Positions 1-10,900 of a stretch of DNA of 64,000 bases are shown piece after piece. The notes under the pieces are model-generated. The model saw only the letters and a list, made by a program, of their open reading frames with translations. It made no database searches and had not been told where the DNA came from. Positions within the stretch are counted from its first letter, which is position 1; each line of letters opens with the position of its first letter. A program made the position numbers and the translations under genes. Source of the DNA: Candidula unifasciata (taxonomy: Eukaryota > Mollusca > Gastropoda > Stylommatophora > Geomitridae). The DNA lies in the NCBI GenBank assembly GCA_905116865.2, contig CAJHNH020007701.1, positions 314,779 to 378,778 of the forward strand. The letters run 5' to 3'.

Positions 1-206
1 GTGAACGTGAAGAAGACCAGGGAACCAGACCTCCAGGACGACCCAGGGGCGCTGAGAAGACAACATCTGACAGTCCCTAACTGACAGAGGACTGGAATGT
101 AACAAAGCCAGAAAGAAAACTGCTGATAGAGACGTCTAGCGATCTCTCTGGCAAACCTCTACACCCCAAGGTAGAAGAGGAGCGACTAAGTAAGTAAGTA
201 AGTAAG
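1..206 (+). mobile_element. LINE 3' end with (AAGT)n tail
   Basis: One frame reads ARKKTADRDVWRSLWQTSTP near 100-165, the usual C-terminal end of RT-type LINEs (DRxxWRSL). A short tandem AAGT tail follows at ~188-206. It is truncated at the window edge and broken by frameshifts. From 210 to 596 I see no feature apart from a 12-C run at 495-506. Confidence 0.5.
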
Positions 207-596
207 AACGTGAAGAAGTAGAAGACGATTATTTCAGTTTAAGTCTCTGTTTTATTCATCTGGTTTTACTTTAAAAACTAAGGATATTGTAGGTTAATTA
301 AACCTATTATTATAAAAACTGTAGTTTTAAGTGTGAGTAATAAGTAGTTTCAGAGCATAACTGTTGCAGTGACATGCTGACCTGAAAGAGTGGATACCCT
401 TGCAAGCAGCGCTACCACGGAAAGTGGATCTTCAGTGGACAGAAAGTTGGTGCTAAACGAGAGACAACATGCAGTGAAATCCTCAAACAACATACCCCCC
501 CCCCCCTCTCTCCTTCCCCCCGACTCATATGCAAAGTCTGGTTATATTCATGGGAGCAGAATGGTGGGATAAACAGAGAGCTAACAGTTGCTGCAT

Positions 597-624
597 CCCC
601 CCCCCCCCCCCCCCCCCCCCCCCC
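597..624. repeat. Poly-C run (28 C)
   Basis: Uninterrupted C homopolymer immediately before the head of an A-element. Its length in the assembly may be unreliable. Confidence 0.95.
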
Positions 625-912
625 GTGTGGGTTCCGGGGGCCCCATTGTGGGAAAAACAAGAATAGACCCACTGCCTCCCCAAAAGCATGTCGTAAGAGT
701 CGACTAATTGGGAAGCTTCCTTTGAAGTCGGAGTGCATCTGCCGGAGAGGCAAGGAACCAACAGTCTGTATTCAAGAGAATGAGATCTGTAAAACTGATG
801 CACACGCAACACTCAGGTTCTGGAGCAGGACTGCAGTTCAGTAGTGGACGAGCAACCAGAACCTTCCGCCAGAGTTTACAGCTGGTGAACGTGAAGAAGA
901 AGAAGAAGAGTT
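625..912 (+). mobile_element. A-element, full-length copy
   Basis: Head GTGTGGGTTCCGG, then GAATAGACCCACTGCC, GAAGTCGGAGTGCATCTGCC, CCAGAACCTTCCGCCAGAG, ending in GAAGAAGAAGAAGAAG. No tRNA-type A or B box is obvious. This is the reference copy for the family in this window. From 913 to 1069 nothing is recognised. Confidence 0.8.
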
Positions 913-1069
913 GCTGCATCCGTCACTGCAGACCAGGTGTTGTTAAGTGTAAATACACTAAGAAACTTACTCAGGAGAAGATCGGTACACTTGAGGGTGT
1001 GGGAAGAATATCCATGAAAAACAGCGAACAAAAATGTATTTCTAATACACAGTTTTAGATATAGTATTT

Positions 1070-1480
1070 ATATTGAGAAAGGTGGAGACAGGCATTGCTT
1101 TAGAAGCCCCGGGTGGTTGGTGTTCTTTGGTTATTTTCTCCGTGGGTTGTGTTGAGAAATTGCCACATTGTCTGGTTCTGCACCAGTGGGTGGTGAATGT
1201 ATGCATGACTAGCTACATGTGGTCACAGCCCTTTGGGAGTAAGGGAACAATGCAGAGGCATGACTAGATCAGTATGGTCTGTAGAGAATGGTACAGCTAG
1301 GAGTGACCAGTGGATCTGGTCAACACTGTACAGTTGGAGGAAAGGCAAGACGGGCTTATAATCAAACTGCTGCTAGCACCATTGGAATTGGAACTCTTCA
1401 CTAGCTGCTGAAGACGAGGACGGATTGCTGTGCTGTCTGTTCTTAGCTCAACACTCAACACTGTATTTATGGACTTGTAA
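1070..1480 (+). mobile_element. LINE-N fragment, RNase H end, internally rearranged
   Basis: The 3' part (about 1296-1460) matches the end of the 2090-2760 copy: GGAAAGGCAAGACGGGCTTA, then ATTGGAATTGGAACTCTTC. It ends in CTCAACACTCAACAC. The 5' part retains a degraded VETGI-like start. No intact frame. Confidence 0.65.
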
Positions 1481-1515
1481 TATACTGTTTTGTTATATTA
1501 TATTTTAAATAACAG

Positions 1516-1643
1516 AGTGAACAAAGAGACCACAGCAAACCAGGCTAAACACAGGCAAGAAGAAATGCGTAGAGTGCGTGAAGAAATTGAACGACAGCAA
1601 GAAGAACTGTCCACCTCCCAAGGGAAACCTCACCCAGAGAAAG
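1516..1643 (+). CDS. APBA: APBA exon: N-terminal basic/acidic helix (codons 1-42)
   Basis: No domain is recognisable here. The exon encodes about 42 residues with a strongly charged, helix-prone stretch, EEMRRVREEIERQQEELS (residues ~15-32), that could form a short coiled coil. It is supported by phase. The donor AAAG|GTTTGT ends one base into a codon, and the next exon supplies the other two bases, giving PEK-D-VETLDD across the junction. The acceptor is less certain. I chose AATAACAG at 1508-1515 because a T-rich tract precedes it, which leaves one base (1516) completing a codon from an upstream exon. A start at Met 1565 or a later acceptor near 1535 is possible. A LINE-N 3' end stops only about 40 bp upstream. 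Homology to a known Mint segment was not evident. Confidence 0.62.
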
Positions 1644-2089
1644 GTTTGTGATTAGCTTTTCACTTTGTTTTTTGGTTCTCTCACCAGTTAAAATTTAGGC
1701 ACAGTATTGTTCAGGATATCTTTAAACTTTTGTATATTCATTCAGCTAGTCTTATAGTTCTGGCTAATTTCTTTGGTCATTGGTATGGGAGTTACTTCTT
1801 GAATTATACATCAAGGTAAGCCATGGATGAGCTACAAATATGGGAAAATTTCTTGTACCCTTAGCTTACCAGTTCATTGGAAATAAGATTAAGTCCACCA
1901 TTAGAGAACGTTAAATGAAGCTATCGTCGAGTTTGTATAGTCAGTTGCCTATTGAAAACTGCACTTCATTGTAAAACAAGAACAAAGAATTGTAAAGATC
2001 CATTTTTGTCAGTGAAACAGCAGCAGACACATTCTGTAATGAAAGAAGGAAAGAGGTTTTAACACCGGATGACATAGTTTGGAAAAGAC

Positions 2090-2760
2090 ATGAACAAGCA
2101 TCTGATTATCTTTACAGATGGTTTGGTGTTGAGAGGAAAACAAAGTGCCTTGGGGTTCGTATGGAAAGCCAGTGGAAAATCTTTAGTGCGAGGCGGCCTG
2201 GCATACAACACCACAACATCTTACATGAGAATGGAGGTGGAGGTGGTAACTGCAGCTCTCCGGCGGCTAGAAAAAAAAATGCATACACATGTCGTAAATG
2301 TAACGGACCCTGAAAGCATGCTGAGAAAGGTGAAGACAGGGATTCTTTGAGCAGAGCGGCAAGCTTCACTGGAAAGGTCACTGGTGGTGAGCATACTTTG
2401 GATCTTTTCTCCAGGCTATGCCTGCGTAGTGGGTAATGAACAGGCAGACAGATTGGCTGGATCTGCACTACTGGGTGGTGAATTGATGCATGACAAGGCA
2501 GATGTGGTCAAGGCCCTTTGGGAACAAGCAACAAAATCAGTAGAGATAGAAGATTATTTTGGTCTTGAGAGAATGAGGCATCTGGGTGTAACCAGAGGGT
2601 CTGGCCGCCTGTATACATTCAGAGGAAAGGCAAGACGGACATACAACCAGATTATGACCGGTACCATCAGTATTGGAACTCTGCCATAGGGGCTGAAGAT
2701 GAGGATGGAGCATACATAGGAATGCTCCGAGTGCTGTGATGTAAATTCTTGACTCAACTC
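2090..2760 (+). mobile_element. LINE-N fragment with RNase H domain
   Basis: Broken frames give IFTDGLVLRGKQSALGFVW at the start and FSPGYACVVGNEQADRLAGS further on. These are the first-strand Asp region and the SPGHAGVxxNEQADRLAG motif of a LINE-encoded type 1 RNase H. The end is SIGTLP plus a Cys-rich CSECCD-like tail, then the tandem CTCAACTCAACTCA. A stop near 2350 and a frame change near 2380 make it dead. Confidence 0.8.
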
Positions 2761-2939
2761 AACTCAGACATGAAGAAGCGTTACAGATATTTGACCTAAA
2801 ACAGATCACTATAAGTATGGCACGTAGAGCTAACACACTTTGGAAATGTCTGCAGTCTACAGTTACATTCAAGTATATCTTTTGAATAATGACATATGGC
2901 CATCATTATTGTTCAGTTAAAACTACTTCAATGCGTCCG

Positions 2940-3085
2940 ACAGCTGTAAACTCTGGTTTAAAATCTCACTTGTTTATCTATTTCTGGACTTGATCTTATT
3001 CAGTGGCTTGTGTGTTGCATGCGCATCCAATTTACAGATCTGGTTTATTTGTGTGCAGACTTTCGGTTGTTCCCCTCTCTGGCAG
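2940..3085 (-). mobile_element. A-element fragment, antisense
   Basis: The stretch resembles the reverse complement of the A-element middle: CTGTAAACTCTGG, TTACAGATCTGG, GTGTGCAGACT, CTCTGGCAGATGCC. It is diverged and lacks the head. Confidence 0.6.
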
Positions 3086-3832
3086 ATGCCCTCCGTGAAG
3101 GGAATGATGATCCTGTCTATGTTGACCGGGCTTCCAGTTGGGACTCTGTTTCCTGGTACATCACCACATGTAGTTCAACACCTCTGCAACTCTGTATATA
3201 GATAAAATGGCTCTTTTCTTCTTCTTCTTCTGCCTTTGAGCTCCTGATGGAGGTTAGGTCCTCCACTAGCTCATGACAAGCATTTGTAATCTTCTTCATA
3301 ATTGGCTGTATCTTGCTCTAATGTTGTCTGTGAGATGAGGTAGCCAGCCTGACGCCAACTCTTCTTAGTTACCTCCTATGGCTAGCATGGTATGTTACAA
3401 TATTACTTTTCTTTTGTTTCTCTTATAAGTTGAGATACCATCATAGCACATGACATTCCCATAAGTGTTCCACCCAAATCTTCAGCAGCCAAGACACAGT
3501 TCCTTCTTCATTGATCAGTATTTGCTATGTGTCTGTTTGAAAATGATATCTTCACTGGTCCCCTCAGTAGGGACATTCCTATGGGCCAGATTTCATTTTT
3601 TTGGACTGGCAAAATCTTAGCAGTTTTGTAAGACATCCTCTGGAGTTTGCTTCAGTCACAACCACATGAAGCAGAATTAGGAAGACCCACGATGTAGGTA
3701 TGTACTGAGTTTACAGTGTCCAATTCTGAGTCTAAAGCTGAATTCCAGTCATACAAGCAGAAGTCTAGTTGCATCTTCCCTGAGTTTTAGACATATTCTC
3801 TGCTGCACCATTCTCTTCAGACAGTGATGCTC

Positions 3833-4235
3833 TGTTTGTGCCCCACAGTTGCTTTCAAGGGGTTTTGTTGACATCCAACTTTTCTTATGGACAGTTGTAA
3901 CATATGCGGTGGGGAACAGCTCCTCATACAGATGGTGGTAACATAGATTGTGGGTAACAGCACTTGGTATGATCTGTTTATGCCTCCACACTGTACAGTT
4001 GCTGCCAGAGGGCCTTGTTAATATCTAGCTTCTCTTATGGACTGTGGTAATATATGTGATGGGTAACAGTTCCTCTTTTGGATGGTGGTAACATATATGG
4101 TGGGTAACAGCTCTTGGTATGATCTGTTTATGCCTCCACACTGTACAGTTGCTGCCAGAGGGCCTTGTTAATATCTAGCTTCTCTTATGGACGGTGGTAA
4201 TATATGTGGTGGGTAACAGCTCTTAGTGAAAAATT
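3833..4235 (+). repeat. ~150-bp tandem repeat, about 2.7 copies
   Basis: The block GTATGATCTGTTTATGCCTC recurs at 3968 and 4118, an offset of 150 bp. CAGTTGCTGCCAGAGGGCCT and TCTAGCTTCTCTTATGGAC repeat with it. A diverged third partial copy lies at 3833-3900. Internally each unit contains a smaller motif, GGTGGTAACATATATGGTGGG, in variant forms. Confidence 0.85.
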
Positions 4236-6189
4236 AAAGTTAATATCTCGGCCTGGCCACCTGGGAGTAAAGCCCGATGAAGCACATCTGTGACATTGTC
4301 AGGGCCAAGATCAAGCTTTTATAAAATTCTTATGGAACAGTCAGTAGAGTAACTTTAGGATGGTTGCTGTTGGAGGACTGAACATCCATGAGAAAGCCCA
4401 GTGTGCAGTGATGTCACTGGTGGAAGCCAAACTTTATGAACTGCTAAGTGAATTACAGCACACAGTGAAGTTCATACTAGAGACAGCATTGCAGATTTAG
4501 ATAATTTATTTCAGGCGAAAAAAAAGAAGAGAAATAATGTCAGTTGTGATAACATATCCTAATCTGGATTAAACTTCTTAAAAGGAAGGAGAGGGTGAAG
4601 TACTGTATTTTAATTTAGTGACAGTAGTGTTTACGATAAAAGTAAAAATAATTCACAGTATTTGGTACTAAATTTACCAGATTTGTGTGAGAGAGAAAAG
4701 TGTAAGTATTTCTTAACTGCTCGTTTGTTGCATGTTGAAGGAGACAGGAGCCAGTCACATTTTATTTAACCTCTTGTTATTGTTAAGGGATATAATGCTG
4801 AAAGAAGTTTAACATGTAGTTATATAGTGTGTAAGATAATATTGTTACAGTCATTTAATTCTTTTAGAACCATTAATAAAAATAATCTAGACAGTTCAGG
4901 AAATTTATTCTATAGTTATCAGTTTATAGTTTTCTTTAGCTTAGTTATTTAGTGCTTGTTTTATGTTGAGCGATGGTGGTGTAATGTATATGAGACTTGA
5001 AAGTGGATGTTTGGCTGTGTTTCTGTGAGTGGCACATGTACTGTTTATAGCCCTGTGATGATTATGGCAAAGCTGCTCGAACCTTTACACATTGTGGCTG
5101 CTGCTTTTATTTTATTGTCATCTATATTGTTTTTTTAATTTATTTTTTATATTTTTGTATTTTGAGTACTTTTGGTTAGTTTATTATTTATTTCTGTACA
5201 TCTGTTCTTTTTTGCACTTTTATGTTTTACTTACTGCTTCTAATTATTGTTATTGTCAGTGTTGTTGATTTAGTAAATCCTGAATTTGGCTTTTAATATT
5301 AGTGTGCCTGATTTTGCATGTATTTTGAAAAACGCATTCAGATATTCTTTGTCTAGATTGAAATCTTTGAATAAAATTCTCTTTGTTTCATCTTAGCATT
5401 GGGTCTCATAATGCTGGAAGTGGAAGGGACAAATAATGCACTAGACAAATTCAAAACTTTAACAGAGAGATCATTTGAAATACAGAGCCTTATACTTGTG
5501 CATTATAGATTACACAAAGGCATCATAAAATAAAAATCAAACATTATGAAATGATTGTAATGTTGGATGATGTAAAAAATGTATGAGAAAGATCTGAGAA
5601 TAGATTACATATTGTCACCTAATAAAGTCAGACATTAGGAGATGATTGTAATGTAGGCAGATATAAAATTTAAGAAAATGATCTCAGAAAAACTTTTAAA
5701 GAAAACATTTACTGGAAACAACAAAACAATTTAAATGGTACACAAATTGGGCAGGTATGAACACATAAAACAGGAAGAACAGATAAAACAGGAACTAAAA
5801 CAAGAAAGTGATTTTCACTGGATCTCTTTCTCTCTTTCCATAGAGAAATAATAATCAGACATCAATGAAGGACCAGGAGTAAGAGTGGTTATGTAAATAA
5901 ACTGAAATAGGTAGACTGTGTTGATAAAAAAATTCATAGGATTTGTGGCAACATGCAAAACATTAGAGCATGCAAAAAGACTTCCCTTGAACATCAAGGA
6001 AAGAAAAAAGGGTAAAAAGGAAAGATAAAAAAAAATCAAAATGTAATATAACAATAGAAGAAAAAGTGCTTAACCAAAGTCAGTAAACTCAAATGTTTTA
6101 CTGCAGTCAGATGGAAGATTAATGGCACACTTTGGAAGCAGAAAAGGCCAATCAAGGACTGCATTTCAAATATTAACAATTTCTCAAGA

Positions 6190-6660
6190 AGTCACTTTCA
6201 TTGAAAATGAATGTATTGAATTGTTATACTGAACCTTTTTGCTGACTGGTGGTGAATTATGGAATATGAATGAAGAAATTAGGAAAAGCTTGGAGCAGCA
6301 GACATGTCATTTCTGAGAAGAATGTTGCAAGCTAACAACAGTTGCCTGAATTAGACTAATGAAAGTTTGTATTAATGAAATGTTATTTGCAACTATAACA
6401 ACGAGAAGCCAGTACTTTTTTCATATAAAAAGATGAGAGGCATTAAAAACATATAAAGACCGGGAAATCAACTGTAGAAGTGACAGAAACTTACTGAGAG
6501 ACATATCTGGCTTTAAGATTGCAACCTTTCAAGAATATACAATAGAATGATACAGAGTAGAACGATCCAGAACATGAAGAATCAAGATATGTTGCAGAGT
6601 CATGAATGCCTATGCCGTTCTGCAAGGCACAAGATGTTGATTAGGCCTTGTGTGATACTT
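6190..6660 (+). mobile_element. Decayed LINE 3' region (RT C-terminal part)
   Basis: Broken frames read LLTGGELWNMNEEIRKSLEQ, then a TTRSQYFFHIKR-like stretch and a MNAYAVLQGTRC-like end. The pattern resembles the LLYGCETW...RKSLE region after the RT core of LINEs. It contains several stops and indels. Confidence 0.55.
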
Positions 6661-6798
6661 CTTAGTATATGAGTGCTAATGAGTTTGTATTTAGTTATAT
6701 CCATAATTGTAAAAATGTGTATCTCTGATTTGGTGCATTTATTAATAATTTGTGTTCAGTTTAACTATGTTATTTTTGTTTTTATCGTTCATCAAAAG

Positions 6799-7767
6799 AT
6801 GTAGAAACACTTGATGATGTAGCAGAATCAGGATTGCAGGATTTAACTGCTAATGAAAGACAAGATGACACTTCAGAGACTAAAGCTGGCACGGAATTCG
6901 TCTTTAAAGAATGTAATAAAGTTTTCTCTTCGCAAATAATTAAACAGTTGTCTCAGGAAGTAAATGAAGCTATCCACCTTGATAAACCCACAGCTGCATC
7001 TGAATTAGAATTGATTGGAGACTGTGTAGATAGACTGCAGATACATGAGATGGCTCACCATGTTTTCGGTGCAACCTCTGCTCATTTAGATGGTCAGTCA
7101 TCTCGTAATAATGAGTTGAACAGTTTAGACAGTCTTCAGTGTTGTAATGAGGAGTCCCAATCAAGTTCCTATGTCAGATCTGGTCTAAACAACAACATCA
7201 ACTGTGATATAGAAGCTGATCATTATGCAGTCCTGGACATTTCTCAATACCATAAACATGAGGAACATAATGACACTACTGACTTACAGGACATGGGTGA
7301 GATCCACCAGGAGAGATGTGCAGATTTTGATAGGGGGAGAGTGCCAACAAATAATGACATTTATGTCGACTTTTCAAGAGACAAGGAGAGGAATGAGAGT
7401 GCCTGCAGTTCCTTGCCATATGGTGCCACTGATGCCATGTTCGACTTGATCGGTTCATATTCAGATGCACTTGACATTGTTAAAAGACAGGGGGAAGAAT
7501 CTGTGGAAACTAAAGTCCCCTCATTAGCTTTCCAGTCACAGGTAGACACTGATCAGTTGGGTAATTTAGTGCAGATAGAAGAAGGTACTGAATCAAACTA
7601 CTGGTGTACAAAAGAGAATAAAGAAGATGACAGTGAAAGCCTTGAAAGCAACACACACATCGATACAGCTATTGAAGAAAGAGAGGACATTGAGGATTGT
7701 ATGGCTTTGCAAACTGATGAAGATGAGGACCATGTTGATGGAGCTAGGCTGGAAGGACCACCCAGAG
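6799..7767 (+). CDS. APBA: APBA exon: long acidic N-terminal region (codons 43-366)
   Basis: This is the largest exon, 969 nt without a stop. It encodes a low-complexity region rich in Asp, Glu, Ser, Asn and Gln, as in the long unstructured N-termini of Mints. It ends in an acidic run (EEREDIEDC, then DEDEDHVDG) shortly before GPPR. Near the middle there is a Tyr-containing patch, EADHYAVLDISQYHK. The acceptor is TTCATCAAAAG at 6798 and the donor is CCCAGAG|GTATGG at 7768, both phase 1. The frame runs open past the donor to a TAG at 7788, so an isoform that retains the intron would end there. In vertebrate Mints this part of the protein holds the Munc18-interacting segment; I could not identify that motif here, so the function is inferred from position only. 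No mobile-element homology was seen in the exon. Confidence 0.85.
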
Positions 7768-8014
7768 GTATGGAGTTCATTGTATCATAGCTCTGTGTGC
7801 TCTTAACAGAAGGCTGTTGCTTTTAACACTTTAACACATGTAAGTTTCTCTTGTTTGACAAGTATCTTTGTGCCATGTGATGTAGGCACTGGTGTCACTG
7901 TAACAACTTGCTGCTACCATTAATGCTGGTGTTGGTTATTACATGTCTGGAGCATTGGTTAGCAACAGAGTCTTTGCTAGTTCGAATATTACAATTTATT
8001 CACTATATGGGTTT

Positions 8015-8209
8015 TTGTAACCCAGTTTGGTAGGGGAAAAGAATAGACCCACTGCTCTTAACATTGTTAATTTTTCTAAAGATCGTCTTCATTGCTCACT
8101 GGACATGATGCCTCCTACTTAACAAGCAAGAAAGGCAGTTAATTAAGGGTTTGCTAAAATTGGATGTGTGGGGCCCTTAAGATGCAGATAATTGCAGCCT
8201 GGCTGTGAA
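8015..8209 (+). mobile_element. A2 variant element
   Basis: Shares the GAATAGACCCACTG block with A-elements, but the 3' half reads GGGTTTGCTAAAATTGGATG and GCAGCCTGGCTGTGAAC, the A2 type also seen at 10500, 15215, 53840 and 60540. A LINE-E end abuts it. Confidence 0.6.
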
Positions 8210-8405
8210 CGTTGCTACAGGACTCAGTAAAGGAGAAGAAGCAGACCAGGAAAGACGATACAGAACTTGACTGACTGGACGGGCCTTAGGGAAACAACCA
8301 TGAAGTCCATCGTATCTGAGCATCAAAAGTGGAGGGAGCTGAACAGACAGTCAACTTCAACTGGTGACCTTATGACACGCAGTGTTATTTGATGATGATG
8401 ATGAT
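8210..8405 (+). mobile_element. LINE-E 3' end with (GAT)n tail
   Basis: With indels it reads a CLINE-type C-terminus: a GKRR-like stretch, a DWTG-like stretch, TMKSIVSEHQKWRELNRQS, then a tail of GATGATGATGATGATG. Related copies lie at 47560-47800 (plus) and 60950-61135 (minus). Confidence 0.65.
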
Positions 8406-9044
8406 GTCAACCTAACGCAACACAACATACTCCAACTGCCCTTTTACTCTTAGAGACATGAGGAATGCGTCGTGTCTCCATTTATAATTAAATGTCCTGT
8501 AGTACTGAACCAATGAGTTAAGAGCAAGTGCAGAACAAGTAAAAGAATACTGAAATCATTTTCACTTTTGTTATTTGCCCTTAAAAGGTTATTGTTTGTA
8601 TTGTGTCCATTTGCAGTGAAACTGTAATGTTTGAGCTTAGCAAATTTGCCTTCCCTTTTTGGCAGACATTAAAAATTTAGTTGTTGGTAGGTTTTACAGT
8701 TCTAAAATTTGGCCAGGAGAGGATCTGTAAAGCCTTCCTCTCTCTTCCTCTCCCACTGCCCTCATTTACTCGTAAAAAGAAAATTGGTTGCTTTGTGTCT
8801 GTTTGTAGTGAAGCAGTTATATTTTATTTACTTTGCCAACACAGCGGGACTTTTTCTTTGCATAGTTTACTACTGCTTACCTTCTCTCTTTGATGCATAC
8901 TCTATAAATATTATGCTGTTAGTAGATTTGCCATATGTAAAATTTTGCCAAGGCACTGATCTATAGAGCCTACTTGTAAAGATTTCCAATTGCTCAGAAA
9001 CATGTGCAGTCCAGTTTTTCTAAAGCCCTAGTTTTAGGAGACTA

Positions 9045-9180
9045 TGGTGAAGCTTGGTTGCATAGTGGCAAGGTGCTTGACTACCGGCTCAAAGGTCTGA
9101 GGTTTGACCTCTGGCTTCCAGGTTGACTCAACCTAAAATGAGTATGAGATAATCTCATGGGAAGCTTTCATCTTTCCAGT
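9045..9180 (+). mobile_element. tRNA-derived SINE, old SINE-1-like copy
   Basis: The A-box-like GCATAGTGGCAAGGTGCTTG and B-box-like AGGTTTGACCTC are followed by CAGGTTGACTCAACCTAAAA, the SINE-1 body. It runs into an antisense A-element. Confidence 0.6.
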
Positions 9181-9182
9181 GT

Positions 9183-9475
9183 TCACTGGCTGTAAACTCT
9201 GGCAGCAAGTTCTGGTTGTTCGTCCACTTCTGGACTTTCATCTTGTTCCAGATTATGAGTTTTGCATGCACATTCGTTTAACGGATCTGACTTATATGTA
9301 TGCAGACTATTGTTTTCATACCTCTTAGGTACATTTAGTAGACAGATTGAGTCTGACTTCAAAGGAAACACTCCTAATTAGTTGACTTCTATGACATGCT
9401 TGTTGGATGGAAAGGGGGGGGGGGGGGGTTGTCTGTTTTTTCTCTCCATAAAATAAGGTCCCAGGATTCCCGTGT
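9183..9475 (-). mobile_element. A-element, antisense
   Basis: Reverse complement of the A-element: CTGTAAACTCTGGCAGCAAG, GACATGCTTGTTGG, then a G run (9414-9427) inside the element and TAAGGTCCCAGGATTCCCGTG at the head. Confidence 0.75.
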
Positions 9476-10499
9476 GAAGTAAAGGTGGCTGGCATGATGT
9501 GGACCACATCACCTGCTGAGTCCCTAATGATCTTTGAAAATATAATGTCTAGTTTAGGTCATTGTTGTAAAAGTTTACTGAAAATGCAGACTGTTGGTTC
9601 CTCACCGCTCAGGCAGATGCACTCCAAATTCAAAGAAGATTTAGTATTGTGGTTAGTGCAGACTCATAAAGTTCAAAGTTAAAATTCAGAGGTCCAACTT
9701 TATTGCACGCTCATCACATATAGCTTGGTCCTTCTCAGCAAAATGGCAAGTTCCCCATGTCAAGAGCATTGCACAAAGCACAAACTTTGTAGCTCTAATG
9801 GGGGTCCCCAGGAATCTCCATTAAAGAGATTGTTGATCGATCGACACATCCATGAAATTAACAGACACATTTCAGTGCAAGGCAGTTGTCTTGACCACTT
9901 CACCAGCGTGTGCAAACTCCTGTGCAAACACAAGAGGTCTGGGATTCAATCACCAGTCAGGGTTATAATATGTTTGCTCGCTATGACTCATTGGTAGGCA
10001 CAATGAATCATGGGTAGGTGCCACCTTCATAGTTAGAATAGTACTTTATAGTTAGAAAACAATGTCCTGAATTTTATGGCTAATAAAGGCTGCCAGGAAG
10101 GTAACTGCACACCCCACTTGATTATTTTATGGCCTAGTAAATGCAAAGTTATAGTAGTTCATACCTAGTAAGGCAGGATTTACAGTGGGTTTGTTTACTG
10201 TTACTTTAATTAAGGCAGTTTTTTTCACTTGCCAGCAGTTATGCCAGATGTTGAGTCACATTGTCAGAGCACAGTTTTGTTAGGAGCGCTCAGTGTGTGT
10301 TATTTTGTTTTCCGTGGTGAGCTTTTACAATGCATGCAGTGGCCTAATCTGCCTCTTGTATTTTAGACTCCTCCCACTTATTTTATGAGTGATCTTGATT
10401 CAGAAACTAAAATGCTAAAATTTGATATAATTCTTTATAAGATAATGCATGTCACATAATCTGGTGTGAGTTCTTGGGTCTCATTTTGAGGGAAACTAT

Positions 10500-10665
10500 T
10501 AAAAGATCCACTTAACAAGCGTATGTCACAAAAGATTATTAATTAGGGATATGCTAAAATTGGATGTGTTAAGCCAATAGATGGAGAAATTGCAGCCTAT
10601 CTGTAAACCACAAATCAATGTAGTAGTCAACTTTTTCAGGACAAACTCAGAAGAAGAGGTAGCAC
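10500..10665 (+). mobile_element. A2 variant, 3' part
   Basis: ATTAATTAGGGATATGCTAA, TTGGATGTGTTAAGCC and ATTGCAGCCTATCTGTAAAC match the A2 3' half. Confidence 0.55.
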
Positions 10666-10759
10666 TTCAGTGAAAATTGTTTTGCTATTAATTTGGAGCC
10701 CATGTTAATGAAATCGCTAGACTTGAATTAAAGTAAAATGAAAAACCATATTCACACTT

Positions 10760-10900
10760 GGATGCATGCTGTCTGTGTGGTTATAGACCAGCTGGCACTT
10801 GCTGGGTCATGTGGTCATTATCATGTCTGCCACCTTTACTTCCAAGATCATTTCCTGGTACACATTTTAGGCTGGGTCAACATTGGAGCCCAAATTAGAA
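10760..10900 (-). mobile_element. SINE-1 body, antisense
   Basis: The stretch TGTCTGCCACCTTTACTTCC then CATTTTAGGCTGGGTCAAC is the reverse complement of the SINE-1 body. Confidence 0.65.

Larger units (their letters stand above)
1644..6798 (+). other. APBA intron (5.2 kb)
   Basis: Holds a LINE-N fragment (2090-2760), an A-element piece (2940-3085), a 150-bp tandem repeat (3833-4235) and a decayed LINE (6190-6660). The remainder (1650-2085, 3090-3830, 4240-6190, 6660-6798) is AT-rich sequence in which I see no gene or named repeat. Confidence 0.8.

Noticed and set aside
390..1058. Several short frames near the window start (e.g. 780-1058 plus)
   Set aside because: They lie in an A-element and homopolymers, with no family resemblance.
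7768..7790. In-frame extension of the large exon to a stop at 7788
   Set aside because: A good GTATGG donor at 7768 and phase-matched joining to the 13867 exon make splicing the better model; read-through would end the protein early.
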